Source: an uncultured Ruminococcus sp.
GTDB lineage: Bacteria; Bacillota; Clostridia; Oscillospirales; Acutalibacteraceae
Reading direction: 5' to 3'
DNA length: 10,169 nucleotides
Assembly (NCBI GenBank): GCA_902773065.1
Contig: CACYDD010000219.1
Span: 1-10,169, forward strand
The position numbers were made by a program, and so were the translations under genes. Positions 1-6,973 of the stretch are shown one piece after another; positions within the stretch are counted from its first letter, which is position 1, and every line of letters starts with the position of its first letter. Below the pieces are notes generated by a model that saw only the letters and a program-made list of their open reading frames with translations, searched no databases and had not been told where the DNA came from.

Positions 1-10
1 CCGTTCATCC

Positions 11-50
11 GGTTTCGTCTCTTTGTCATAAAGAGGCGAAGCCCTTTTTT
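11..50 (+). terminator. Rho-independent terminator of an upstream + strand gene
   Basis: A 14-bp stem (11-24 with 30-43) is fully paired, counting two G-U wobbles, around a 5-base loop (25-29). It is followed by C and six T (45-50). This is a textbook intrinsic terminator reading rightward, so a + strand gene must end just left of the window. No A-run precedes the stem, so it should not work well on the - strand. Confidence 0.9.
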
Positions 51-107
51 AAGGCATAATGCACAATGCATAATGCATAATGAGTGGCATGGGCGAATTT
101 GTTCTCC
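45..107 (+). repeat. Partial copy of the intergenic heptamer repeat (63-bp module)
   Basis: Directly after the terminator T-tract come four near-identical heptamers at 55-82 (CATAATG, CACAATG, CATAATG, CATAATG), then a non-repetitive tail ending in TTTGTTCTCC. The whole stretch aligns without gaps to the - strand of 8717-8655, with 53 of 63 bases matching by hand count. It therefore looks like one end of the same repeat family as the element at 8217-8717, without the inner GTGTGGA arms or the core. Confidence 0.75.
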
Positions 108-173
108 TTTTCAGATTATATACAGCAAAGGCGGTTTCTTTCTGCCCCCAAAACCACACTATTAAAAATTTTC

Positions 174-179
174 AGGAGG
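174..179 (+). promoter_or_regulatory. Ribosome binding site of ilvB
   Basis: A perfect AGGAGG lies 7 bases before the ATG at 187 and fixes the ilvB start. It is flanked on both sides by AATTTTC (167-173 and 180-186), see findings. No T-box signature is visible in the leader, and the space after the terminator (about 135 bases) is too short for a typical T-box. Confidence 0.9.
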
Positions 180-186
180 AATTTTC

Positions 187-1860
187 ATGAAACTTAATGG
201 TTCTGAAATTATCGCAGAGTGCCTGCTGGAGCAGGGCGTTGACACAGTATTCGGCTATCCGGGCGGTGCTGTGCTGAACATTTATGATGCACTGTACAAA
301 TACAGCGATAAGATCACACATATTCTTTCGTCACATGAGCAGGGTGCGGCTCATGCGGCTGACGGCTATGCACGTACAACAGGCAAATGCGGCGTTGTCA
401 TTGCCACCTCGGGTCCGGGTGCAACCAACCTTGTCACAGGTATTGCAACAGCTTATATGGATTCCGTTCCGCTAATTGCGATCACAGGTAATGTTACCAA
501 TGACCTGCTTTCCCGTGACAGCTTTCAGGAAGTGGATATCTGCGGTATTTCCATGCCGATCACAAAACATAATTTTATTGTAAAGGATGTCAAAGACCTT
601 GCCAATGTAATTCGCAAGGCGTTCAGAATTGCTATGAGCGGCAGAAAAGGTCCTGTACTGATCGATATTCCAAAAGATGTAACAGGTGCGATTTATGATT
701 TTGAGCCTGTGAAACCCGAAGTGATTGAAAATCCGCTTGTGTCAGAAAAATCCGACTTTGAAACAGCGGCAAAGCTGATTGCAGAGTCAAAACGTCCGAT
801 GATCTACATGGGCGGCGGTGTTGTCAGTGCAGATGCGGAAAAAGAGCTTATTGCCTTTGCAGAAAAAATCGACTGTCCGGTTGCAACCTCTATCATGGGT
901 CTGGGCGGATTTCCGTCATCACACAGACTGTTTATGGGAACGATCGGCATGCACGGCGGCTATGAAACAGGTAAGGCAACCGATACCTGCGACCTGATCA
1001 TTACGATCGGTGCAAGATTCTCCGACCGTGTGGCAGGCGACAGAGAAAAATTCGGCAAGGATGCAAAAATTATCCAGCTTGATATTGACAGAGCCGAGAT
1101 CAACAAGAATGTTAAAATCGATACTTATATACTTGGTGACCTGAAAGATACCCTGAAAGAGCTTACTGCTGTTGTTTCACAAACAAAGCATGACGAATGG
1201 ACGGCACAGGTAAATGAATGGGGCAAAAACAGCTCCGTTACCGAAACACCAAAATCTGATGAATATGCTCATCCCTACCATGTCATAGAAGCAGTAAGGG
1301 CACTCACCAAAGACAGTGATATCATTGTAACGGATGTGGGACAGCACCAGATGTGGGTATCACAGAAATACCGCTTTGAAGAGCCGCGAACATGGTGTAC
1401 ATCAGGCGGACTCGGTACAATGGGTTACGGCTTGGGTGCAGCGATCGGTTCGGCTGTTGCTCACCCTGACAGAAGGATCGTACTGTTCACAGGTGACGGA
1501 AGCTTCCATATGAATCTGAACGAGCTGGCAACCGTTCGCTCCTACGATCTTCCTATTACTGTTATCGTACTGAACAATACCGTTCTCGGTATGGTAAGAC
1601 AGTGGCAGAAGCTTTTCTACGGCAGACGTTTCTCGCAGACCGACCCCCACAGACAGACAGATTTTGCAAAGTTAGCAGAAGCTTTCGGTATTAAAGGCAT
1701 GAGGATCCACAACGATGATGATGCAGAAGAAGTTCTGGCAAAGGCTTTTCAGTCAAAAGAGCCGGTTGTGATCGACTGTCGTATATCACCTGATGAAAAT
1801 GTTCTCCCGATGATACCGCCGGGAAAAACCGTTGACGAACTGATTACGGAAATGGAGTGA
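187..1860 (+). CDS. ilvB: Acetohydroxyacid (acetolactate) synthase, large catalytic subunit
   Basis: ThDP-dependent enzyme that condenses two pyruvates to acetolactate, or pyruvate with 2-oxobutyrate, at the first common step of valine, leucine and isoleucine synthesis in the cytoplasm. The 557 residues match the usual family length. Visible marks are the N-terminal PYR domain with VFGYPGGAVL (21-30) and the cofactor-activating glutamate E51 in SSHEQGAAHAADGYA. A central FAD-binding-type domain carries IGARFSDRVAG (274-284). The C-terminal PP domain holds VGQHQMW (384-390), the ThDP/Mg motif GDG (436-438) and NN (463-464). The ATG is set by AGGAGG 7 bases upstream. The stop lies 5 bases before the best ilvN start, so the two are cotranscribed. 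Paralogous ThDP enzymes (catabolic acetolactate synthase, oxalyl-CoA decarboxylase) are unlikely given the small subunit next door. Confidence 0.97.
   Translation: MKLNGSEIIAECLLEQGVDTVFGYPGGAVLNIYDALYKYSDKITHILSSHEQGAAHAADGYARTTGKCGVVIATSGPGATNLVTGIATAYMDSVPLIAITGNVTNDLLSRDSFQEVDICGISMPITKHNFIVKDVKDLANVIRKAFRIAMSGRKGPVLIDIPKDVTGAIYDFEPVKPEVIENPLVSEKSDFETAAKLIAESKRPMIYMGGGVVSADAEKELIAFAEKIDCPVATSIMGLGGFPSSHRLFMGTIGMHGGYETGKATDTCDLIITIGARFSDRVAGDREKFGKDAKIIQLDIDRAEINKNVKIDTYILGDLKDTLKELTAVVSQTKHDEWTAQVNEWGKNSSVTETPKSDEYAHPYHVIEAVRALTKDSDIIVTDVGQHQMWVSQKYRFEEPRTWCTSGGLGTMGYGLGAAIGSAVAHPDRRIVLFTGDGSFHMNLNELATVRSYDLPITVIVLNNTVLGMVRQWQKLFYGRRFSQTDPHRQTDFAKLAEAFGIKGMRIHNDDDAEEVLAKAFQSKEPVVIDCRISPDENVLPMIPPGKTVDELITEME
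1854..1857 (+). promoter_or_regulatory. Ribosome binding site deciding the ilvN start
   Basis: GGAG at the very end of ilvB lies 8 bases before the ATG at 1866. An in-frame GTG at 1857 overlaps this GGAG and has no upstream site of its own, so ATG 1866 is preferred. Confidence 0.7.
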
Positions 1861-1865
1861 TACAA

Positions 1866-2363
1866 ATGGAAAAGAAACAGATCATAGGTTTATGCGTACA
1901 TAATCATCCGGGTGTTCTGCTGAGAGTGACCAGCCTGATCTCACGCAGAGGTTTTAATATCGACAGTCTGACCGTCAGCCCTTCGGCTACGGAAGGCTTT
2001 TCAAGAATGACGATCAGGATCAACGGTGATGACGGGCAGGTTGACCAGTTCATCAACCAGATGCTCAAAATCGTTGATGTCAAAAAAGCAGAGGTTCTGC
2101 CTGAAGATGCTTCCGTTGCTTCTGAGCTGATTCTTATTAAAATCAGCACAAAGGATAAGGACAGCAACGAGATTCTGAATGTTACCTCAAAATACCATGC
2201 ATCTCTTGTCAATCTCGGAGAAAATTCCATGACCTTCCGTGCAGACGGAACGCCGGAAGAAATCGATACCATGGTTTCCGAGCTGAGAAGCTACGGTATT
2301 CTTGAAATGGCAAGAACCGGTATTGCCGCCCTCGAACACGGCGACAAATGCCTTAAAATGTAA
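1866..2363 (+). CDS. ilvN: Acetohydroxyacid synthase, small regulatory subunit
   Basis: Regulatory partner of IlvB. In this family it raises catalytic activity and confers feedback inhibition, usually by valine. The 165-residue protein begins MEKKQIIGLCVHNHPGVL. Residues about 4-80 form an ACT domain; N13 and G16 in NHPGVL correspond to the effector-binding Asn and Gly of E. coli IlvH, followed by RRGFNIDSLTVSPS. The C-terminal half (about 85-160) is the second ACT-like domain, with ELILIKIS and the family ending GIAALEHGDK. It lies 5 bases downstream of ilvB and is followed at once by a terminator, so it ends the operon. IlvN and IlvH are names for the same type of subunit and the choice of symbol is conventional. 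Confidence 0.95.
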   Translation: MEKKQIIGLCVHNHPGVLLRVTSLISRRGFNIDSLTVSPSATEGFSRMTIRINGDDGQVDQFINQMLKIVDVKKAEVLPEDASVASELILIKISTKDKDSNEILNVTSKYHASLVNLGENSMTFRADGTPEEIDTMVSELRSYGILEMARTGIAALEHGDKCLKM

Positions 2364-2381
2364 TTCCTTCCTCTACAAAGC

Positions 2382-2420
2382 AACAGCGGCAGACTTGACG
2401 GTCCGCCGCTGTTATTTTTA
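2382..2420 (+). terminator. Terminator of the ilvBN operon
   Basis: A 13-bp stem (2382-2394 with 2401-2413), with one A-C mismatch and a 6-base loop, is followed by ATTTTTA. It starts 18 bases after the ilvN stop. On the - strand the same hairpin is followed only by GCTTTGT, so it may stop mreB transcripts arriving from the other side, but weakly. I see no better - strand terminator in 2421-2542. Confidence 0.88.
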
Positions 2421-2542
2421 TATTGCTGATAGTCTTTAATTACATAAAATTTGAATTCGGGTGATATCCACTTCTGAGGGAAAAATACAAAAGCAATTTC
2501 TCCGGCTTCTGATTTAATTGTCTCGAATTTGAGGGAGTTAAA

Positions 2543-3562
2543 TCAATATCTGTCGGTGATGGGGTTGACGCTGCCGTCGGCTTTTTTCAGCTTGTCGATG
2601 TATTTCAGGGAATCGCCGCAGCCGTTAACAACACAGTCGGCAGGATTCTCTGCAACGATAACATCAAGAGAAGTCGCTGCTTTGATAAGCTTGTCCAGAC
2701 CTTTCACCTGTGATGTTCCGCCTGTCAGGATAATGCCGTCAGAATGGATATCGCCGATCAGTTCGGGCGGCGTTTCTTCCAGAACATCTTCAATGTGTCC
2801 GACAATGGTGTCGGCAATTTCTCTCAGCGGTTCGATCATTTCCTCGGCTTCCACATCTGCCCATGCCGGCATACCCGTTACCATGCTTCTTCCCTTGACA
2901 CGGAAAGTACCCTCCGCCGCTTCGGGAACAACACAGCCGATCGCCTTTTTCGCTTCTTCAGCAGTACGCTTTCCGATGAGCAGATTGTATCTGCGCTTGA
3001 CATATTTGATGATCTCATCATCCATGACATTTCCTGCCTGTTTGACAGAGCGTGAAACAGCAATGCCGCTGAGCGATATCACCGCCATATCAGTTGTTCC
3101 GCCGCCGATATCAACCACAAAGCTGCCGTGAGGACTGCTGATATCCACGCCTGCACCGATTGCCGCCGCAACAGGCTCTTCTATCAGGCATACCCTGCGG
3201 ATGCCTGCACAACTGATGGCATTGACAACTGCCCTTTTTTCCACTTCGGTAATTTCTCCCGGTACACAGGCTACCGCTCTCGGCATACCAATTCTGGAAG
3301 CTACCACTCTTTTCAGAAGCGTGGATATCATCGCCTCCACAAGACCAAGATCGGAAATAACACCGCCGCTGAGCGGATAGATCGCACTGTAGCGTGAGGA
3401 AGTTCTGCCAAGCATTTTGTATGCTTCTTCGCCCACTGCGACAATACTTTCATTCTCGTGGTCTACTGTGATCACCGAAGGTTCATCTACCAGTTTTCCT
3501 TTATTCTGTAAAAAAATTCTCGTTCTTGAAGTTCCCAGATCAATCGCTACATCAAGTCCCAT
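2543..3562 (-). CDS. mreB: MreB/Mbl-family actin-like cell-shape protein, divergent paralogue
   Basis: Bacterial actin homologue. The family forms ATP-dependent filaments under the membrane that guide lateral wall synthesis. The 339-residue protein starts MGLDVAIDLGTS and has phosphate-1 loop DLGTSRTRIF (8-17), IEEPVAAAIGAG (127-138), phosphate-2 loop VVDIGGGTTDMAVIS (149-163) and adenosine motif LTGGTSQVKGLD (279-290). The first and last loops depart from the usual DLGTANTLVY and TGGGALL forms, so this may be a second, specialised MreB. The ATG at 3562 is chosen over an in-frame start 15 codons upstream because AAAGGG lies 9 bases before it and homologues begin near the phosphate loop. It is the last gene of recD2-comF-mreB, 16 bases after comF. 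No mreC or mreD follows. FtsA or DnaK identity is excluded by length and motifs. Confidence 0.88.
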   Translation of the reverse strand: MGLDVAIDLGTSRTRIFLQNKGKLVDEPSVITVDHENESIVAVGEEAYKMLGRTSSRYSAIYPLSGGVISDLGLVEAMISTLLKRVVASRIGMPRAVACVPGEITEVEKRAVVNAISCAGIRRVCLIEEPVAAAIGAGVDISSPHGSFVVDIGGGTTDMAVISLSGIAVSRSVKQAGNVMDDEIIKYVKRRYNLLIGKRTAEEAKKAIGCVVPEAAEGTFRVKGRSMVTGMPAWADVEAEEMIEPLREIADTIVGHIEDVLEETPPELIGDIHSDGIILTGGTSQVKGLDKLIKAATSLDVIVAENPADCVVNGCGDSLKYIDKLKKADGSVNPITDRY

Positions 3563-3578
3563 TATTTTGCACCCTTTC

Positions 3579-4217
3579 TTATTTGACTGTAATTGCCGCC
3601 ACTGCACACAACATTCTTTCTGCTCCCTGCTCCTTTAATAGTTTCGAACAGTTGGAAAGCGTTGCTCCCGTGGTCATAACATCATCTATAATCAGAATTT
3701 TCTTTCCTTTTATTTTTTCCGTGTCAATAACATGATATGTCATATCCTTGTTATTTATCCGTTCATATGCATTCAGATCGTGCTGCTGCATTGCACCGCT
3801 GTCACGGTACATCAGCTCCTCAAACGGTTTATCTAAAATCTTTGCCACATTACGTGCAATCAGTTCTGCCTGATTATATCCTCTGCGTTTTCTTCTGTCC
3901 TTACTCATCGGCACACAGGTAATAATCTCAAAGCTCATATCCTTATAATACACTCTTTTGACAGCCGCCGCCATCGCAGCAGACAAACTTTCAGCATTGA
4001 AGGTCTTTCCGTGGAATTTATAATCAAGAATTGCCTTCCTCACCTTAGCGTCATAAGTCAGCGGAGAAATACAGATCTCGCCTGTCGGAGTAAGCTCAAT
4101 TCTCGGCTGTTTCGGAAACTGTGCCCTGCACAAAAGACATTCCGTCATATCATATCGCAGAAGCTTGGAGCAGTACGGACATCTCGGCGGAAAAATCGCT
4201 GCTGTGATCCTGTTCAT
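3579..4217 (-). CDS. comF: ComF-family phosphoribosyltransferase-like protein
   Basis: Member of the ComF/GntX family, which is linked to DNA uptake during transformation in Bacillus and Haemophilus; its biochemical substrate is not settled. The 212 residues show an N-terminal zinc-finger-like set C13-P-Y-C16 and C27-L-L-C30. A conserved stretch follows, VPMSKDRRKRRGYNQAELIAR (102-122), and then the PRPP-binding loop IIDDVMTTGATL (176-187) of type I phosphoribosyltransferases. The ATG overlaps the recD2 stop in an ATGA junction and has AAAGGAG 6 bases upstream inside recD2, which implies translational coupling. mreB begins 16 bases downstream. No other competence genes lie in the window, so a role in DNA uptake here is only an inference. 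Confidence 0.92.
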   Translation of the reverse strand: MNRITAAIFPPRCPYCSKLLRYDMTECLLCRAQFPKQPRIELTPTGEICISPLTYDAKVRKAILDYKFHGKTFNAESLSAAMAAAVKRVYYKDMSFEIITCVPMSKDRRKRRGYNQAELIARNVAKILDKPFEELMYRDSGAMQQHDLNAYERINNKDMTYHVIDTEKIKGKKILIIDDVMTTGATLSNCSKLLKEQGAERMLCAVAAITVK

Positions 4218-6421
4218 TGTCCGCTCCTTTCCAGAAACGCCCTCAACCCCGAATAACGCTTTGTCTTTTTATTATTATCGACCATCTTTTTCAGTGTTGA
4301 TACATTTCCGACTAAAATCAGTATTTTTTTGGCTCTCGTCACAGCCGTATACAGCAAATTCCTGTAATAAAGCTGCGGTGCACCGTAATACATCGGCATG
4401 ACAACTGCATTGAATTCATTTCCCTGACTTTTATGCACCGTTGTGGCATATGCCAGCTCCACATTCAGCAAATTATCCGAATTGTAGCTGACTACCTTAT
4501 CGTCAAATCTGATTCTTGCACTGTTGCTGCCTTTTTCTATTTCCTCGATCATTCCGATATCGCCGTTAAAGACACCTGCACCTTCGCTGCCGTCATCCTT
4601 GCACCACGGAAGATCGTAATTGTTTTTTGTCTGCATGACCTTGTCACCGGCACGAAAAGTATAGACCGGCATCCTGACCTCCGGCTTTGATTTGTCGGGA
4701 GGATTCAGTATGCTCTGCAAACGCTTGTTCAGCTCCGTTACCCCCAGCTCACCTTTCCGCCCGGGACACAGCACCTGTATGTCATCAAACGAGGAAAACC
4801 CGTAAGCTGACGGAAGCCGTTCGGCGCAAAGCTTTACAATATCCTGTGCAATACCTTCTCTGTCGCCGACAGACATAAAGAAAAAGTCGCCGTCCGTCCG
4901 TCTGATCTCAGGCATTTCTCCGTGTACGATCTTATGTGCATTGGTAACGATCAGGCTTTCCATTGACTGACGGAAAATCTCTGTCAGCTGCACAACAGGA
5001 ACTTTTCCCGAAGCGATCAGATCACCCAGAACATTTCCCGGACCGACGGACGGCAGCTGATCACTGTCGCCTACCATCACAAGTCTGCACCCAAGCGGCA
5101 CGGCACGGAGAACTCCTTCAAACAAGGACGCATCTACCATTGACATCTCATCCAGTATCAGTGCATCACAGTCCAGAAGATTTCTTTCGTTTTTTGTAAA
5201 TCGCGGGCGGTCATTTTTATCCCACTCCACTTCCAGCAGTCGGTGGATGGTTTTTGCCTCGCAGCCTGTCACCTCGGACATCCTCTGTGCTGCCCTGCCT
5301 GTGGGAGCAGCAAGAAGCACCTTTAAGCCGCACTGCTTGTATAATTCTATGATCGCATTCAGCGTGGTTGTTTTACCTGTGCCCGGACCGCCTGTCAAAA
5401 TCAGTAAACCGCCCGAAAGAGCCTCTGTGATCGCTCGGTGCTGAAGCTCGGCATAGGTGATATTCTGCCGCTTCTCAAAGGTTTCCAATGCCAGCTCAAC
5501 ACCTGTAATTCTCTCGGGCGGAAACTGTAACATCAGGGTAAGCCGCTCTGCGGCATAAATTTCGCTTTTATACATAGTCGGCAGAAAAATGAAACTCCTG
5601 CTGTCGATATCATCACATATCAGCGTTGCATCCGAAATCATTTCCGCCAATACTTCTGAAATTTTTTCCTTGTCGATTTTCAGAAAATCCGCCGTTACAT
5701 TAATCAGCCGATCCATCGGAAGGCAGGTATGGCCGTTTCCCGAATTATAGCTGATGATATACACAATTCCTGCCCTGATACGGCACAGATCATCCTCGGG
5801 ACGGTTCATTGCCGCCGCTATCGCGTCTGCTCTTTCAAACGGTACGGAAATGGCTTCGTCACACAGAACATACGGATTTTCCTCGATCATGGTAATGGAG
5901 CTGTCACCGAAATTTTTCCATATCCTGACAGCCTCCAGTGCCGAAATATGGTATTTTTCCAGATACAGCATGACTTCCTTCATGCCGAAAATACGCCTTA
6001 TTTCCGCGCTGATCGCCAATGCCTTTTCATGCGAGATTCCTCTGATCTCTTTTAGACGTTCCGGTTGTTTCTGCATGATTTCAAGGGTATTTTCCCCGAA
6101 AGTTTCCACAAGCCGCTTGGCAGTTGCCCTTCCGATTCCCTTGACTGCACCGGAGGACAGATATTTTAAAATTGAAGATGCTGTTGAGGGCATTTCATGC
6201 TCGTAATACTGAAACGCAAACTGTTCGCCGTAGCCGGGGTGTGTTTTCCATACACCGATCAGTTTCAGGTCATCTCCGATATTCACGTCTGTCATAATGC
6301 CTACTGCTGTTGCAGCGATACCGTCACAGTACAGAGTCAGCACACTGTAGCCGTTCTGATTATTTCTGAAAATAACATCCTCAACCGACCCTCTCAGTTC
6401 CAGGAGCTGTTCTTTCGACAA
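4214..6421 (-). CDS. recD2: RecD2-type ATP-dependent 5'-3' DNA helicase
   Basis: SF1B helicase of the RecD2 (RecD-like) family, which works without RecBC in DNA repair and replication-fork maintenance. Numbered from the upstream GTG (738 residues), the order is an N-terminal OB-like region (LRGSVEDVIFRN, 12-23) and helix-hairpin-helix repeats around VKGIGRATAKRL (96-107). Walker A GGPGTGKTTT is at 347-356 and APTGRAAQRM at 375-384. Walker B ALILDEMSMVD is at 423-433, motif III VGDSDQLPSVGPG at 453-465, and the SH3-like/motif V region holds AYATTVHKSQG (660-670). Motif VI YTAVTRAKK is at 694-702. Two starts compete: a GTG at 6430 whose first base lies inside the AGAAGG site, and the TTG at 6421 spaced 8 bases from it. 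I chose the TTG. First gene of the recD2-comF-mreB operon; it overlaps comF by 4 bases. Confidence 0.95.
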   Translation of the reverse strand: MSKEQLLELRGSVEDVIFRNNQNGYSVLTLYCDGIAATAVGIMTDVNIGDDLKLIGVWKTHPGYGEQFAFQYYEHEMPSTASSILKYLSSGAVKGIGRATAKRLVETFGENTLEIMQKQPERLKEIRGISHEKALAISAEIRRIFGMKEVMLYLEKYHISALEAVRIWKNFGDSSITMIEENPYVLCDEAISVPFERADAIAAAMNRPEDDLCRIRAGIVYIISYNSGNGHTCLPMDRLINVTADFLKIDKEKISEVLAEMISDATLICDDIDSRSFIFLPTMYKSEIYAAERLTLMLQFPPERITGVELALETFEKRQNITYAELQHRAITEALSGGLLILTGGPGTGKTTTLNAIIELYKQCGLKVLLAAPTGRAAQRMSEVTGCEAKTIHRLLEVEWDKNDRPRFTKNERNLLDCDALILDEMSMVDASLFEGVLRAVPLGCRLVMVGDSDQLPSVGPGNVLGDLIASGKVPVVQLTEIFRQSMESLIVTNAHKIVHGEMPEIRRTDGDFFFMSVGDREGIAQDIVKLCAERLPSAYGFSSFDDIQVLCPGRKGELGVTELNKRLQSILNPPDKSKPEVRMPVYTFRAGDKVMQTKNNYDLPWCKDDGSEGAGVFNGDIGMIEEIEKGSNSARIRFDDKVVSYNSDNLLNVELAYATTVHKSQGNEFNAVVMPMYYGAPQLYYRNLLYTAVTRAKKILILVGNVSTLKKMVDNNKKTKRYSGLRAFLERSGQ

Positions 6422-6429
6422 ATTCCGCA

Positions 6430-6435
6430 CCTTCT
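6430..6435 (-). promoter_or_regulatory. Ribosome binding site deciding the recD2 start
   Basis: AGAAGG on the - strand is 8 bases ahead of TTG at 6421 but directly overlaps the alternative GTG at 6430, leaving no spacing for that start. An out-of-frame ATG at 6440 would give another reading frame and is not the helicase start. Confidence 0.6.
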
Positions 6436-6455
6436 CTCATAATTACCCAATCTAT

Positions 6456-6484
6456 AGTTTACCGTTTTATCGCCCTTATGTCAA
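6456..6484 (-). promoter_or_regulatory. Sigma-A type promoter of recD2-comF-mreB
   Basis: On the - strand there is a perfect -35 TTGACA (6484-6479), a 17-base spacer and a -10 TAAACT (6461-6456). Transcription would begin near 6449, giving a leader of about 28 bases that contains the AGAAGG site. AT-rich 11-bp tandem repeats lie just upstream of the -35 (6500-6521). Confidence 0.7.
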
Positions 6485-6499
6485 TATTTTAACGATAAA

Positions 6500-6521
6500 T
6501 TTATAATTGATTTATAATTGA
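6500..6521. repeat. Perfect 11-bp tandem duplication upstream of the recD2 promoter
   Basis: TTTATAATTGA occurs twice back to back (6500-6510 and 6511-6521), a period of about one helical turn. It ends 16 bases from the -35 element. An overlapping second set follows: AATTGAGAAAATTCAGA (6516-6532) and AATTGAGGAAATCCAGA (6535-6551), two mismatches in 17, offset 19 bases. Confidence 0.8.
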
Positions 6522-6600
6522 GAAAATTCAGACAAATTGAGGAAATCCAGAATGATCTCCCTTTCGAATTCTGTATTCAGAACAGCTTCATCCTGCCCCT

Positions 6601-6725
6601 CGAACCCCTCCGTCAAAAATTGCGGTAAGTTTTTAGTGAATTCAAGCTCTGTATTCTATTCAAGTTTATGATTTACCTGAATTTCATCCGGCAATTTTTG
6701 CCACCTCCCCTTTCAGGGGAGGCAA
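6601..6725. repeat. Composite inverted-repeat (possible small intergenic element)
   Basis: AACCCCTCCGTC (6603-6614) leads into CAAAAATTGC (6614-6623), which pairs perfectly with GCAATTTTTG (6691-6700). Nested inside, GGTAA (6624-6628) pairs with TTACC (6673-6677). Beyond the right arm is a perfect 8-bp hairpin (6704-6711 with 6715-6722, 3-base loop). CCCCTCCGTC and the CCTCCCCT hairpin are, from memory, words common in repeated intergenic elements of Ruminococcus-like genomes; that link is not tested here. Confidence 0.5.
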
Positions 6726-6766
6726 GATTCATACGCTATTTTAACTTCTTTATTGCTGTACCAATT

Positions 6767-6834
6767 AATTCTTGAATCATAAGCAAGAAAACCATAGATT
6801 TTATCGTTTTTTCTATTATAATAATTCAAGAATT
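6767..6834. repeat. Perfect 11-bp inverted repeat
   Basis: AATTCTTGAAT (6767-6777) and ATTCAAGAATT (6824-6834) are exact reverse complements separated by 46 AT-rich bases. A smaller pair, ATAGA and TCTAT, lies between them. It has no T-tract geometry and no evident function. The word ATTCAAG also occurs at 6640-6646 and 6658-6664. Confidence 0.6.
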
Positions 6835-6929
6835 CACTGCACCATCAATAATAATGTCAGAATCTTTCCAACTCTAAAATGTATGTATAATTTCTCTTTT
6901 ACTGCATTTGCTTGTTTATAGCCCGTAAC

Positions 6930-6973
6930 TTTATTTTCACACAAAAACCGGGGCAGAGTTTTCTGTCCCGGTT
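6930..6973 (-). terminator. Terminator of minD-mgsA
   Basis: A 12-bp stem (6946-6957 with 6962-6973), with a single G-U wobble and a 4-base loop, is followed on the - strand by TTTTGTGTG. It begins 22 bases after the mgsA stop. Confidence 0.88.

Noticed and set aside
55..82. CRISPR-like short repeat array
   Set aside because: The units are 7 bases, directly adjacent and without spacers, so this is a tandem heptamer repeat and not a CRISPR array.
99..124. Possible ilvB promoter (TTGTTC with TATATA or TATACA)
   Set aside because: The spacers are only 12 or 14 bases and no extended -10 is present. No convincing promoter was found between the first terminator and ilvB.
108..186. T-box or other riboswitch leader for ilvB
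   Set aside because: The leader is short, with no T-box consensus, no specifier-loop structure and no terminator hairpin before the gene. Only a weak GGCGG/CTGCC hairpin (131-145) is visible.
1857..1859. GTG start of ilvN overlapping the ilvB stop
   Set aside because: It has no spaced ribosome binding site, while ATG 1866 has GGAG 8 bases upstream and gives the normal N-terminus of the family.
2421..2542. Dedicated - strand terminator for mreB
   Set aside because: The only pairings found (CTCGAA/TTTGAG without loop, CAATT/AATTG with a long loop) are too weak. The ilvBN hairpin may serve both sides.
2529..3131. Long + strand frame of 200 codons opposite mreB
   Set aside because: It is antisense to a gene with clear MreB motifs, its composition is serine-rich as expected of a shadow frame, and it shows no domain. 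The other antisense frames over recD2, comF, minD and the PBP2 gene were rejected for the same reason.
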